A DNA stretch of 64,000 nucleotides. It comes from Amoebidium appalachense. Its lineage: Eukaryota > Ichthyosporea. Under the pieces are notes generated by a model, which did no database searches, was not told the DNA's origin, and was given only the letters and a program-made list of their open reading frames with translations. Shown piece after piece: positions 1 to 26,740 of this stretch. The DNA lies in assembly GCA_963693365.1 (NCBI GenBank), contig CAVNZM010000017.1, positions 3,348,001 to 3,412,000 on the forward strand. Reading direction: 5' to 3'. How positions within the stretch are numbered: the stretch's first letter is position 1; each line of letters starts with the position of its first letter. The position numbers and the translations under genes are program-made.

Positions 1-1554
1 GGGGAAGGTCTGGCAATAACAGGAAGGATTCTCACTAATATTAGATCTCCTGACGCATAAACGGTTCCTGCGAAATGGATGGAAATGCGCGTGAATACGT
101 GGGGTGCAAAGCTACACTGCTGTGGTTGGTAGTTTTACGTGAGCTGCTTGCTAATAATTTACATTAGAAGCCACACTGCCGCACACCAGCTCCGGTGCGC
201 ACGCAGCACCAGCCGCTTGAGAAGGGTTCGCAGGTCTGAGATGTAAGCGCGCCTGCCTAGTTATATAAGTGTTTCCAGTAGCATTACTAGGCCCGAAAGA
301 GTGCCTGCTCGTGGCTGTATACATGTGGACATGCGATGACAGAAAAACATGTGATGTTGCCCAAAACTACGAGGATGTCGACGTTGTCAAAGTTTTGGCT
401 TCAAGTCTGCTCTGTCACCACCGTGACCGCATTCCAGGTTTTAGTGGACTAATTTCCATCCAATCAGAACGCCACAAATCGCATACCTATCTGTTTGCGC
501 TATCATTAAAATGATTGGCTTTGGATGGAGATCAATCATGCATGTCAGTTGCCGGGCTCAGAAGGTCTCTGGAAGATGGCTACGTGCGGGAAGATGTGTT
601 TTCGAGTTGTAAACTGACGATCAAATAATCTTAGATAGTTAAAAGTATTTTTTACTCTATACTTACACTGTTTTTTTGCTCATCTTTTGCTCCAAAAACT
701 ATGATCATTATCGTGAACTAGCTTAGGCAGCGGCAAATCTGTGTAGCACTGGTCAACCTCTTACAATTGGCTAGATTTGGCGCCAATCCTTGCCCTTGGA
801 AGGTTTTGGCCAATCCTAAAACAATTTCTAAGAATTGATGATTGGACTACTCATTTTGATAGAGTGGGGTAAAGTGTGTGGTGGGAAAGCGGGAATTCCG
901 AGCCGGGTGGCTGAGTCCTTAATTTTTATGTTTATATAAATTAATGAAAATCGAGTAAATAATAATAGTCGGTTTTAGAGAGATTACTGCTTTTGAGCTA
1001 CTATCACATGATTTTACATAGTCCATTTTACAATATAGTGCAGATGAAGAGCATTTGAAAATTAGCAAACATGCCCCGATGATTGACATTTCCCCGGCTT
1101 TTGCACTCCTCCACGCTGGAAGCAGCAGTTTCCCACACAGTTGAACGCATGCTGCCGGCTTTTTCAGTTTGCCAGACCTTCAGTTATTGTTTGTGCAACC
1201 AAACAATACGAGTCGAAACAACTTTTGCACTTGTTTTTTGACCTTCGAATCTTTTCAAAGAAGTGACTAGCTGCTGTAGATCATCGCCTCTTCCAACCCT
1301 TCCTCCAAGCATGTTAGAAAGGCATACCAACAAGACACGTGGCTGCGACCGTTACCCCGTCACTCATGATCACTGCGTTTGAACTTTCTAAACCCTTCAG
1401 TAACCCACGTTAGTCCTAGTCTTCCATAGTACTACCCATACATTTGGTTGTTTCCATCCTACTCCTTCACCAGCTTCGTTACATACTATCGGGGCCCACC
1501 CCCGCCATTATTCACCCTGTGTTCCCCATTACTCTTTATTAGGTGTACACAGCC
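1..1554. other. Unassigned 5' flank of the SLC38A9-like gene
   Basis: No convincing coding exon or RNA gene is visible. The stretch is ordinary mixed-composition DNA without the homopolymers that fill the introns further on. Short open frames such as 269-514 lack an ATG start, splice context or a recognisable protein pattern. It presumably holds the promoter and 5' UTR of the gene starting at 1555, but I see no clear TATA box. Confidence 0.5.
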
Positions 1555-14754
<13,200 letters not shown>

Positions 14755-14778
14755 GACACCGTGGAAACGTGATAGCCT

Positions 14779-14809
<31 letters not shown>

Positions 14810-16019
14810 TCCTCCTCTCTCCCTCTCTCCCTCCGTCCCTCTTGTCTGCCTCCCTTCCACCCACCACCAACCCTTCTTCTATTTCCCTTCCCCCCCCCCC
14901 CCCCCCCCTCTTCCCCGCCTCTCCACCCCCCCTTCTCCCCCCTCCCCCCCTTCCCCCTCCCTTTTTTTTTTTACTAAGGCTCTTTTGCCTCGCTTCGAGC
15001 ATAGGCATTGGTGCATGTGCATGCATACACACGCACACGCATGCACACGGACGCGCACACATGCACACACACACACACGTGCACGCAAGCACATACACAC
15101 ACACGCGCGTGTACATATAGCCTAGAGCACGATCTCTTCTCTATGGTCATATTTGCAAAGCACAAATCATACATATAGAACTAGGACTTGACACGTTCAT
15201 ATGTGGAGTGCCATAAAGTGTTTTTTACGCACACATAGTCAGAGGTAGCTTAGTTATTTCGAATGTTGTTTTTTACCCCTACACTTGCGCTTGTACGTGC
15301 TGCTTTCTTTTTTTTGTGTGTGTGTGTGTGTGTGTGTGTTGGGGGGAGGGGGGGAGGATTTGATTCGTTGGCTAACCGTAGTTCGTGATGTATATGCCGT
15401 TAGAATTATTAATTAGTTGGATCATGTTGGCCGCAGCTGAGCCACAAATAGATTTATGCATAGCGGTTAGATGATTTTAAGTTATTAAGTTAAAGTTAAT
15501 GCTGGCGAGCCACTGAAACAGCTGCTGTCTAGCAAAGAAAAAGTCGTAGGACCTGAATAGGCGAGTGTGTTTTTGTTTCCTTGAGCGAACTTCAAGGTGG
15601 CCTTGTCGGCACTGCACCAAATATTATTAATTCAAAGCTGTGCCTATATATATACTGTGTGTACACATGTATGTATGCGTGTGGCCAGGGGGTATTGTAC
15701 ACCGTCAAGTATGTAGTATCACTTGAAGTTCGTGTCACAGTGATTGAGAGAGAGAAAGAGAGAGAGAGAGAGAGATTCTCAGAGAGAGAGAGAGAGATTC
15801 TCAGAGAGAGAGAGAGACAGAGAGAATAGAGAGAGCAAAAGAGAGGGCGAAATGTTGGTGTGTGCGTACCTGTGTGTGTGTGTGTGTACACGTGTGTGTG
15901 TGTGTACGTATGTGGCCACCGGGCCGGGGTCGACGGTTGTTGTTTTTTTTTTGTTTTGTTTTGGTTTGTTTTGTTTAGTTTTGTTGTGTGTGTGTATGTG
16001 TGTGTGTGTGTGTGTGTGT

Positions 16020-16078
<59 letters not shown>

Positions 16079-17570
16079 GGATCCGGGCAGCGCCGCAGAC
16101 GTGGATCATGCATGATCCGCGTGAGGGATGCCCGGCCCGGGCAAGTTGGCCCAAACTTGGTGGTGCCCACCCAGTATCGAATTGGTACGTGGCAAGCGCG
16201 CCAAGCTAAGCCTGGCAGTTCTTGAAAGTTGCTTCCCCATCGTTTTTTTCTGTTACCATTTCATTGTGCCTCGATGTAGACGATACATATTTGATGATAT
16301 TTTCAAACTACATTACAAATGGAACATTCTAGGCTAGCATAATTTTGACGCTTTGGTGCGTGCGAAGTATACAACCCAATGGCGAAGGTGTATATATTGA
16401 AACGGTTCAAGGTTCAGTTTTATTTGGTGAGCAGCCAGACTGGCCACACTATAAACTTTGAGAGCAGGTGCAATCAGTTTGTGACTCTGCAATCTTCATC
16501 GCACAATATCGGCTAGCGAATTCGATGAAATAAAAGTCCAAACCACTACAGGGGCGAGGCATATTATCAAAATCTATATTTATTATTAATATTGATGATT
16601 AAATGCTGCTGTACGTAAGTATACTTCTTTTAACAATAATGATTGCGCAGGAGCTAGAAATATAAGCGATCGACGTCATCTCATTTTTTTTGCCCTAGTC
16701 GCCATTCCGATCTAACAATATGCTTAGCCAAAGAAAGGGTAATAATGATATATTTTGCATGTAGGTTTTTGTTAGTCCCCTTTTTGCTTTCTTAACTATC
16801 TCAGCTAGCTTAATATGATTTTTTTCTCCTTCTACACAACCGCCTGGAATTTTTATGGCCCAAGACACTTAAGTCATTTCTGAGGCAGAGTGCCCAACTT
16901 GGCGGCCGATTTGATAGAAACGGACCATGCTTTGAGAAGGGTGTGTGTTTTAAAGAATATTTTTACGGCCAACGATTGGACAAGAAAAATCCGATCGCCC
17001 TAATACAGACACATTGGGCGTATTTGATTGGCCATGTGTCAGCACGCTCCAATATCGGCAACCAAGTTGAAAGAGGCCCCCTTGTTGGCCGGTTCTCCGT
17101 CACTGTCACGCCACGCAGCGGCAGTTGAACACAAGGTGCGTGAGAAGGAAATACGGAACAGCGTTCAAGTATCAAGTAGGTGCTCTAAACGAAAGAAAAT
17201 AGCACATGTTGGATTGAAGGTTTTTTTTTGTCCCTCTGAGAGAGAGTGTGAATGTTTTTAGGTGATTAAGCTTCTGGAGGTATTAACAACAAGTTCAAAG
17301 GCTACCTTGAACTGTTCGTTTGCAAGCCGGCCAGTTTTTTTCTTCGCTGAAGCGACATTTTTCTGTCTTGGATTTTGGTTTTTGTTGGCTAAGAAGCGCG
17401 CCCATATAGTAAATTAATCCCCCTTTTTCTTTCCCCCCTTACTAAGTTGTGTGCACAAATATATGCGTTAAACGTAGGTGAAATGAAGGCAGGCGCGTGT
17501 TACGACTCTAGCCAACCCGAAAACACAGACACAGAGCGTGAAGGGACGCTTGCTTCCTTGATTTCGGGCT
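14755..17570. other. Intergenic region between the SLC38A9-like gene and the 17571 gene
   Basis: Immediately downstream of the stop there is a C-run and CT/CA-rich DNA (14778-15110), presumably 3' UTR or beyond. 15110-15730 is AT-richer unique DNA. 15733-15840 is (GA)n. 15870-16020 is GT-rich. 16026-16076 is a G-run of about 51 bases. 16080-17570 is unique sequence without a convincing gene. No tRNA or other RNA gene is recognisable. Confidence 0.6.
16026..16076. repeat. G homopolymer of about 51 bases
   Basis: An apparently uninterrupted G-run preceded by GT repeats and followed by unique DNA. The exact length in such tracts is unreliable in any assembly. Confidence 0.9.
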
Positions 17571-20283
17571 ATGTATGGGCACCCAGGGGCCGCAGGACAG
17601 AACGGTAACAGTGACCATGGGTGGGCTGAGGGGGCAAGTCCGGCCTACCGGCCTTGGGAGGGTGGCGTAGCATACGCACAGAACACAAACGACCCTTTCC
17701 CCAGCCACAACCAGAGAAGCTCTGAGAATGCCTATCAGAAGTTTTCCCCGCCGGTGCACTTCCGTTCTTTCAGCCAGGGGAGTGTCAATACAGCACAAGA
17801 AAATAGCGCACATGCACTAGGAAACACGGTCAACTATGGATACAGCAGCGGTGTGGGCCAAACAAATCATGCACGTATGTTTCTGGATAACTCGGGCCAA
17901 CACGGGACCTTGGGGAATTCCTTGAATGGGGTGGGTGCGGGTGACAATTACACTGGTTTTGACCAGCGCTACCACAACGGGGCGTCCGTGAACGGGGGCT
18001 ATGGGGGCCACTCGAATGAAAGGTATGACCAGTTTGGGAAATACGCGGCCCACGCACAGTCGGATTTTTCGGTGAATGACGGATACTCGGCAAGGACCGA
18101 TTACAGCACCGAATACAGGTGCGTGTCTCCTTTCTTTTTACCCACTTGGTGTGTGTGGGCGATTTCTCACTGGCACAGTGGATGTGCGCAAAATTTCTGC
18201 CATAAGTAGGAGTTGAGGTGTTTACTTGGATGTTCTTTTTTTCGATTTGTCTGGGCAATTATTTTGTGGTGAGGATTTTTTTTTTTTTTTTGAGCCCGTG
18301 CACATATGCCTTGAATTTTGGAGTGGCAAACAGTGTGCAATACGGCATGGGTGCGGCCGAAAGACATAACCCATGCTTGTCTCTAGTAGAAAGCTAAAAT
18401 CGTCGTGGTTGGGTGAATGGAATGGGATAGCAGCAGAATGATGGGATTGGCATCATATGCTCTTTTTTTTTTGGGTGGCCGACACACCACATTTTTCTTT
18501 GTGTTCCCCTGCACTTGTGGCTTCAAACACAATTTGTTTTCCTGTGTACACTTGCCACCAATTGTTTCCTTGAAATAGCAACTCGTTCCGACATTTTTTT
18601 TTTTTTTTTTGCTTCAATGATTGGATGGTTGGGATTGGTGCAATCGGTTACTTCGGACGATGCACACACTTGCCTTTTATCAGGCATCATATACCCTTAC
18701 CGTTACAGTAACATTCCAGTAATTCATTTATTTTTTTTGTAAATGGGTAGTTCCCGGCATAGCAGCGAAACATTCCCACGTGCACCTGCTTCAATCATTG
18801 CCGAGTGCGTTTTTGACGAGCAAGTCACGTGCTTGGAACCATCCAGAATGAACCTGGACCGTCCAGACATTATCACGTGCTTGACCCGCCCACGTGTCTG
18901 GGTCGCCACCACCACCCCTGCACGTGCCCCGTGCACATTGGCTGACTCACTCCGACCCTTTTTCAGGTCGGAAGCCGGCCAGCACGGGGGCACCCCCCAC
19001 GGCAACCAACACTATGGGGGCCCGGGTGCGGGTTTTGTGCAAAACCGGGAGGAGGAGGTGCTTCAGCCAATCTGCAAGCAGACGTGCTCACGTGACCTGG
19101 CCCCCCACGTGGTGCCCTACAAGGCCATAGCAGCTGCAAACGGCACAAACATCATGGAGGCCGAGGACATGTTCCTGATTAAGGTGCGCACGTGCACACA
19201 CAGACACAGCCGCACACACACACATACACACACACACACACCAGTAAGCGCACTCTGCTGCGTAACCCCAAACAAATGCACGCACACGCACATGCACGTA
19301 CACACACTGAGTCTAGACAACACACTTTGGCTTGGTATGATGTGTGTTGGTGCATGCTCGTGCTATTTGCACATGGGCGCACACACAGGAACAAACGAAC
19401 AACCTAGCACATACACGAACACTACTTTCCCACTGCAAGCAGCACGTGTAGTCAAGGCACACTTGCACGTGACCACTCAACCACCATATGCACACAGCGT
19501 TGATAACGGCAAACATCGGGAGTGTGTGGTTTGCAACTTAAGATGCACACGTGCATGTGTTTGTGCATTTGGCGTGGATGTGTTTGACAGTTTACACGCT
19601 AGATGGGCTCGTTTTCTGTGCATGTTGTCTTACGTTTTGCGATGCCAATCTGTGTAGGTGGACATGGTCTTGGTTGTTGGACTCTTTAATGCTCTAGTTG
19701 AGAAATAATGCATTCTGCCTCTCTCGTACATACACACATCCACTCGTCCCTTACACGAACATCACCACGCAAGCATGCTCGGAAGTGCACCCCATTCTAT
19801 CACAACACGGACACACACACACACACACACACACACGTACACGCACGCACACACACACACACACACACACGTACACATACACAGCTGATATTCCGTTCGG
19901 ACGGTGAGCAACTCTTCCACACCAAGTGCGTCACGCGCGCATTCGGCATTTCCAAAGGTCGTCTTATGCGCCTTCAGAAACGCCGTGCCCAAATGGCCAT
20001 CGAACAAGTGGAAGCAGGGGAGAGCGGCACAGACAGTCTTGCGGGCCATGGGTTGGTGGGTCGGCGTAGCAACAACAGCAAGAGGCCCGAGACTTTGGAA
20101 CAGTTTTTTGCGTTTGTGCGGGAGCATAGGGTCATTGATCACTGGGACGCACCTGGAAAGCCCATCTACCGCCTGCATGCCTCCATCAAGCGTGTGCAGG
20201 TGTGTCTTTCTTCTCCCCGTGTGCACTGTCATGTCTTTCTGCTATTACTACTACGCTGCCCCCTTGCCCCCTGTTTCCCCTGC

Positions 20284-20317
<34 letters not shown>

Positions 20318-22107
20318 CGCTCACACCATTACACACTGCTCATAGCCTCTCTCCCCGGCACTGTCGAGTAAGTAATTGCTCCCCCCCCTCCCCCCGCCCC
20401 GCCCCTCTCGCCAAACACACACACACACATCACCACCATTACAACCACCACTCATCTTTCCCCCGGTTACGATGGATGCCCTCCCTCCCTCCCCCCCCCC
20501 CTCTGCCCCCCTCTGCCCCAACTGCTACCCCCACCAATACACACGTATGAATGAATTGACGACCCCCCTCCCCCCCCCAAAAAAGAAAAAAAAACAAAAA
20601 AAAAAACACACGCACACCACCACAACCACCACCACCAGTACACACACGTTGAAGGGGAGGAAGAGGATCCTCATTGCATGCATCATATGGATGCGACCAT
20701 TTGTGCACGTGCGTGTTCAGCCGTGTGTGCGTTTTGGGAGCTAGTGTGGCACGTGTGTGTGAGTTTGATGTGTGTGTGCTGTGTGCGTATGTGTTTTTGT
20801 TTTTTTTTTGTTTTTTTTTTTTTTTTGGGGGGGGGGGGGGGGGGAGAAGGATCCAATACCTTTTGTGTGCTGTATTCGTTGTGTTTTTGTATTATCCGAA
20901 CATCCAGCCAGCCACACACACCTGTTCCCCTTGAAACACTTCTCATTCACATGCAACTCACTGACCTGCCCACTTTCACGCATATGCACAGGGAGACCAC
21001 AGCGACAGCCTTCGTGCGCAGTTCAACACGTGGCAGCGCAAACTGAGCACTCTCGAGGTGCCCCGTGAGAGCATCTCCTCGGGCACGGCCCAGGCCTGGT
21101 TCAAGAAATATTTCAAGGACACTCTAAGTCCCTGCATAAGCGCACTCTCCCACGTCAACCCAAACAACCCCGCAACCGTGCCGCCCCCACTCCCCAAACC
21201 AACAACAACAGGTTCTGTCACCACCACTACCCCGTCCATTGCGAGCTCCACTGGGAACAGCGCGTCGGCGCAGTCTTCGCCCGTTGTGGTTTCAGGAGGA
21301 GGAGGAGGGAGAAGGAAGAAGTCCGATGCGAAAAGGCAGTCGGCGCCAGTGGGGAAAAAGCGGCGGTCGCAGGAGCATGTGCTCTCCCCGCCTACCCCCG
21401 CCGCCGCCGCTGGAAACCACCACCACCACGCAAAGGCAAAGGGGGTATCTGCAAAGTCCCGTGGAGGGGTTGTGTCGGGTCGTAGCACCGACAGTTTGGG
21501 CAGTGGTGTTCCCACGACGGGGTCGGACAGCAGCCTAAATTTGGAACAGATGGGCTCTGCTCACCAACACCAGCACGTTACATCGCATAACCTGCATAAC
21601 CCGCATGTTATGAACGATGTCTTTAACGACCAGCTTGCGGTGCTGGCTGCGTCTATGGCCGTTGCGGCGGGAGTTAAAGTACAGACGGACATCCTTAGGG
21701 GGGTGACCACACTAGGCGCCTCACACGCGGCGAGCACCAATCACGACGTCCCCCAGGCCTACCTCATGCGACAAAGCTCTCTAACGGACAAAAGCAGTGT
21801 TTTGTTTCAGGAAAAGACCGAGCCCCACACCACCACCGGTGTGAAAAGTTCATTTCACGGGTGGAATGAGCCTTCACAGTCCCCCCCAAGCTCGACGGAT
21901 TCCACAACGGACGAACGGGAGCCCGGTGGGGGGAAAATTCCCGCACGTAGGCGGAGGATGGGAGGGGTCGGAGGGGGTATGAGGAGAGGCTCCCCGGAGT
22001 CGGAGGTTTCTTCGAGGGATTCGAATTCGTCGGTGAGAAATAGCAGTGTGGGAACGGAGGGGACGTCGGAGGACTCGTGGGATATCAGGTCCCCAGGGCT
22101 GGATTAG
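17571..22107 (+). CDS. Unrecognised four-exon gene, basic low-complexity protein (731 aa)
   Basis: Exons 17571-18118, 18967-19183, 19885-20199 and 20992-22107 join in phase (2, 0, 0) with GT-AG borders and total 732 codons. An in-frame TGA lies shortly before the ATG at 17571. I do not recognise the protein. Residues 1-200 are rich in Gly, Asn, Ser, Tyr and His. The central part (about 220-380) looks folded: MEAEDMFLIK, then FHTKCVTRAFGISKGRLMRL (Cys and His present, helix-turn-helix-like), then FFAFVREHRVIDHW and WFKKYFKDT. The C-terminal 330 residues are low complexity, with a basic GRRKKSDAKRQS-to-GKKRRS cluster that could be a nuclear signal, a HHHH tract and a Ser-rich acidic tail. The order of motifs faintly resembles N-terminal parts of transposase-derived proteins. 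A DNA-binding nuclear protein is a guess from composition only. Confidence 0.8.
18119..18966 (+). other. Intron 1 of the 17571 gene
   Basis: Mostly unique DNA with short T-runs near 18278-18291, 18465-18473 and 18596-18611. The donor is AG/GTGCGT and the acceptor TTTTTCAG/GTCGG. Nothing else is seen. Confidence 0.7.
19184..19884 (+). other. Intron 2 of the 17571 gene
   Basis: CA-rich at both ends (about 19192-19245 and 19808-19884) with unique, CA-biased sequence in between. The donor is AAG/GTGCGC and the acceptor ACACAG/CTGATA. Confidence 0.7.
20200..20991 (+). other. Intron 3 of the 17571 gene
   Basis: Holds a C-run (about 20285-20315), C/A composites near 20564-20608, a T-run passing into a G-run (about 20800-20844) and unique islands. 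No coding signal. Confidence 0.7.
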
Positions 22108-22580
22108 GAGGTGGAAGGGGGCGGAAGTGGACGGAACCACAGGGAAGGGTGTGTGCGTGTGTGGACGTATAAAAGCCCCGTGTGTGGGGAGGCGTACGGG
22201 AGGCACACAATGGGGTTATTGTTTGGTCTCTCGGCTTTTTTGAAATATCGCGCGAAGGTTTTGTTTTTTGCTGCCTGTTTTTCGATTGCTGGGTTGGGTG
22301 TGTGTCTGACACGACCATCCCTCTCTTTTTGTCTCCGTCTTTTTCCTTTGCATCCTTAGGTTTTGTTGTTGTTGTTTATGTTGTTTTTTGTGTCACCTTG
22401 CTTTTTAGGGAACCCACTGCATCTAGCTTATGAACACACATTCATTGTGTGGCCTTATTCTTGACACTTGTGTGTCGATAAAACTGTTGTGTTTGTGCTA
22501 GGTTGCCGTGTAGATGACTCTTCCTTCTTTTCTTCTTCCCTTCTTTTTTCTTTTCTTTTCTTTTTTTTTTTGCGGTGGTG

Positions 22581-22620
<40 letters not shown>

Positions 22621-23551
22621 GTCAAACTACACAGAATTAGGTTATGTGATTTCTGTTAGTATGATACACGTGCCGATACCGTGACTCCACTGTTGATACG
22701 CATATTCATCGATATGCAGGAAAGTGTATTAGAAACAATCACCCGAAAATTCGTCTGTTTTCCATATCAACGGCAGTTGCTGGTGATGTGTGTTGCGTGG
22801 GTTAAGGGGCCATTAGTGTACAGTCAGGTCCCGCATGGGGGCTATAGATAACGATTGGCCGGGCTCCGCTGTGATATTTATAGGTGCAGGACTTGGCCCT
22901 TTGTCATCACTCCACCAGGTCTATCTGAGATCTGACAATCAATTAATTAAAATTCCATGTTCTTGAATGTGTTTGAGCAAATGGAGGTGTGCTCGTGTGG
23001 TCCAGGAGATGTGCAATGGGCGGTTAGTGTGAACTAATGATTTTGTGGGTGGGCGGGTGCAATGGCTCACATGGGTGGGTGGGTGGTGTGGTGGCGGGCG
23101 GGCAGAAGGTGGGAGGGAGGGGGGGGGGCATGTGTCACTGAATGGGTAATGCATATCATGTAGTGCATGTCCGTGTGTTGTGTGACGGTGGAGGGGAGGG
23201 GGACTGCGCAGGCATAGGTGTGCAACAAGGGTGGCAGACTTGTGAAATTCCCCGGGGGGCATGCATTCGAAGCTGCCCTCGAGAAGTGAGAGTCTGAACC
23301 GGCCCTCGATCTCTCCTCAGCCCTCCCTCCCCCACCCCCCACCCCACCTCCAATCACTGAAGGCCTCCCATCATATGCAGATTCACTGGCTCTGCCACCC
23401 TTGCTCCACACCTATGTGCTGTTTTCTCCTCCTCAGTCTGTGACACATTCAGCAGTCCCCCTCCTCCACATAGTGCCGTCCCCACCCCGCCTTCCTCTCC
23501 TCCTCTCCTGTACACCTCCTCTTTCCCCTTGCTCCCTCCCTCCCTCCCAAT

Positions 23552-23616
<65 letters not shown>

Positions 23617-23663
23617 TTTTCTCTTCTTGCGTTTCTTTTCTGTTCTGTTCTTTTTTTTTTTTT

Positions 23664-23711
<48 letters not shown>
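23552..23711. repeat. C-run/A-run followed by T-run/G-run
   Basis: About 29 C then 34 A, some 40 bases of unique T-rich sequence, then about 24 T followed by about 38 G. The arrangement is an imperfect giant inverted repeat able to pair C with G and A with T across the spacer. Confidence 0.9.
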
Positions 23712-23712
<1 letters not shown>

Positions 23713-23780
23713 AGAGGGGAGTGGGGTGTAAACTGAGAGTGGGAGAGAAGAGAGAAAGGCTCTCTGGGAGAGAAAGAAAT

Positions 23781-24390
<610 letters not shown>

Positions 24391-25255
24391 GGAGAGGGGG
24401 GAGGTGGGGAGAGGGAGCTAGAGAGGGGGGCGGGGGGGATCTAGAACGGGGGGGCGGGCCGGGGGGGGGGGGGGGATAGATGGAGAGAGAGAGTGTGTGT
24501 GTGCGCGAGAGAGAGGCGAATGCGCACACACGAGCACCCGGGTGACGACACTCATGCACGCGCGCTCACAATTAAAACCTAGATATGCACCTGCACTCGA
24601 GGCGTGGCGGCGGCCTTCCCGCTGTACATGCATATGTGGGCCAGTGGGTTAGCCATCCAGAATCTCCAGATCTATTCAAGATTATTTGGACTATTCCTCA
24701 GTCTTGATTCGCTACAGAGGATTCTATTCATCGAATCTAGTGGTGCTTGTCCGTACTTGAGCAGTGCCGGGAAAAGCTTCACGTGTACTTGCGCACACTG
24801 CTTACACCCTCCCTGAAAAACACGATACTCTCCATGTCCCGCCGCCGCCAACAATAACACGTTATGTTCCCCCCCAAAAAAAAATGACGCAACGAAGGCC
24901 TTCTGATGCTGAGCGGCGAGGCGGGTGTTCAAAGGGTCTTCCTATATAAACCTCAGCCATGACACAGACGGGCCGGTGTGCGTAAGACTGCAGATTGATA
25001 GTGTGATTATTGTGTAATTTGTGTTTTGCTCGTTTTGATATTCAGTTTTAGAGTTTTCTTTATTCTCCACAAACTTCATCAGATAGCTGTGTGCCTTTTT
25101 TCCTTTCAGATTTTACCCGACTTTTCTCTCCTTTTTTTCACAACAAAATTTGAACAGACAGGCGGCAAACCCTGAATCACGCCCCCTCACTCGTTTAGAG
25201 CATCCACCGTTGCACGCCACACAGCTACTTACCCCACCCTCTCCATAGAGCCAAA

Positions 25256-26071
25256 ATGACCATTCTTTCTCGCCCCTATGCCTTTCTGGCACACACCAGA
25301 CACTTTTCTCCCCCACCCTCCCTCACCACACACCCTACCATTCGTCTTCTCAGCAATAGAGCACGTGCCGACCCCACCTCCCCCGGCAACCCCACACATT
25401 CGTCCTCTGCTGACGTGCCCAAGGCCCCCACCGTCGGTGCGGAGGAGTCAGGGCTGCCCAAGGTCGGACCAGACACGCAGTGGCAGGACATCAGCGAACT
25501 GGCGTAGGTCCACGTACATGCAACAAAACACACGCGCACACACACGCGTACGCACGTGCACCACAAGCACACCCTTACATACACGCACACATACGCAAAC
25601 ACGCACACGCGCACACACGCATACACACACACACGCACACACGCATACACACACGCGCGCACACGCGCACACGCGCGCACACGTAGTACACAAACATACC
25701 TTCTCCCCCCTTCCTCCCTTGCTCGCTCATCCACGTTCCCTCTGGCAACCCTCCCCCCCCCTCCCCACCCCTCTCTCCCGCTTTAAATTTCTAGTTTTTT
25801 AACGAGGCTTGATGCACTTTATTCCGTGCCCTAGGCCATTTGTACACCCACTGGACATTTTTTTGCTTTTTACCGTCTGAATCATTTTCGTTTTCTCCGT
25901 GAACAGCAGTTTCAAATTGAACACCTCCCCCCTCCCCCCCCCCCTCCCCCCCCCCCCCCCCCCCCCCCCCCCTTCTTTTTTTTTTCCCTCTTTTTTTTTT
26001 TTTTAGGCTCACGGTCCCATATACACGCGATCCCAATTCCCATCGATCCCTCTTCCTCTCCGACCCCTCCC

Positions 26072-26118
<47 letters not shown>

Positions 26119-26378
26119 CAAAATGATTACCATCCCTCCCTGTTCCCCAGTGTGCCCCTTCGCCCCTTACGTTACCCCCCCACACATGTGCATACGTAGC
26201 TCGCTCTAACCCAGCCTCGTTTCTCTTTTCTCATCCGGTCTCTTTCCCATCTTTCCATTTCGTTTTCCGTTCCTTTTCACTGGTGGTCAGTGTCATAAAT
26301 GTCGCGATCACTATATCGTTGTTTTCGGGGGTGCATTGCATTGGTTTCGTTACTTCACCCACAACATAGGCAACTGAG

Positions 26379-26409
<31 letters not shown>

Positions 26410-26582
26410 CGGGGGCGCAAAAAAAGGGGAAAAGAGAAAGAAAGCCGCCAACTCAGCACTTTCCCCTCACAGTGTGCTGTCCGGCATGCCCAAGGAGCAC
26501 ATTGGCCGGGTTGCTGAGGTCTACCTGCCCGCAAAAACCCCCAGCCAGCAGGGCCCAGGTTCAGGGTAATATTTGCCCCCCC

Positions 26583-26613
<31 letters not shown>

Positions 26614-26698
26614 AAACCCCCCTCCATTGGATTTTTACTTGCAAACCTCGGCCCGGGTAACACGAGCCAACTGTCTTGAATTTGTTGGAAACATTGAG

Positions 26699-26740
<42 letters not shown>

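Noticed and set aside
269-514. 81-codon open frame upstream of the SLC38A9-like gene
   Set aside because: It starts at a non-ATG codon, has no splice signals and no recognisable protein pattern.
24604-24816. 70-codon frame upstream of NDUFS4 considered as an alternative first exon
   Set aside because: It does not start with ATG, does not join NDUFS4 in phase, and the ATG at 25256 already gives a good mitochondrial presequence.
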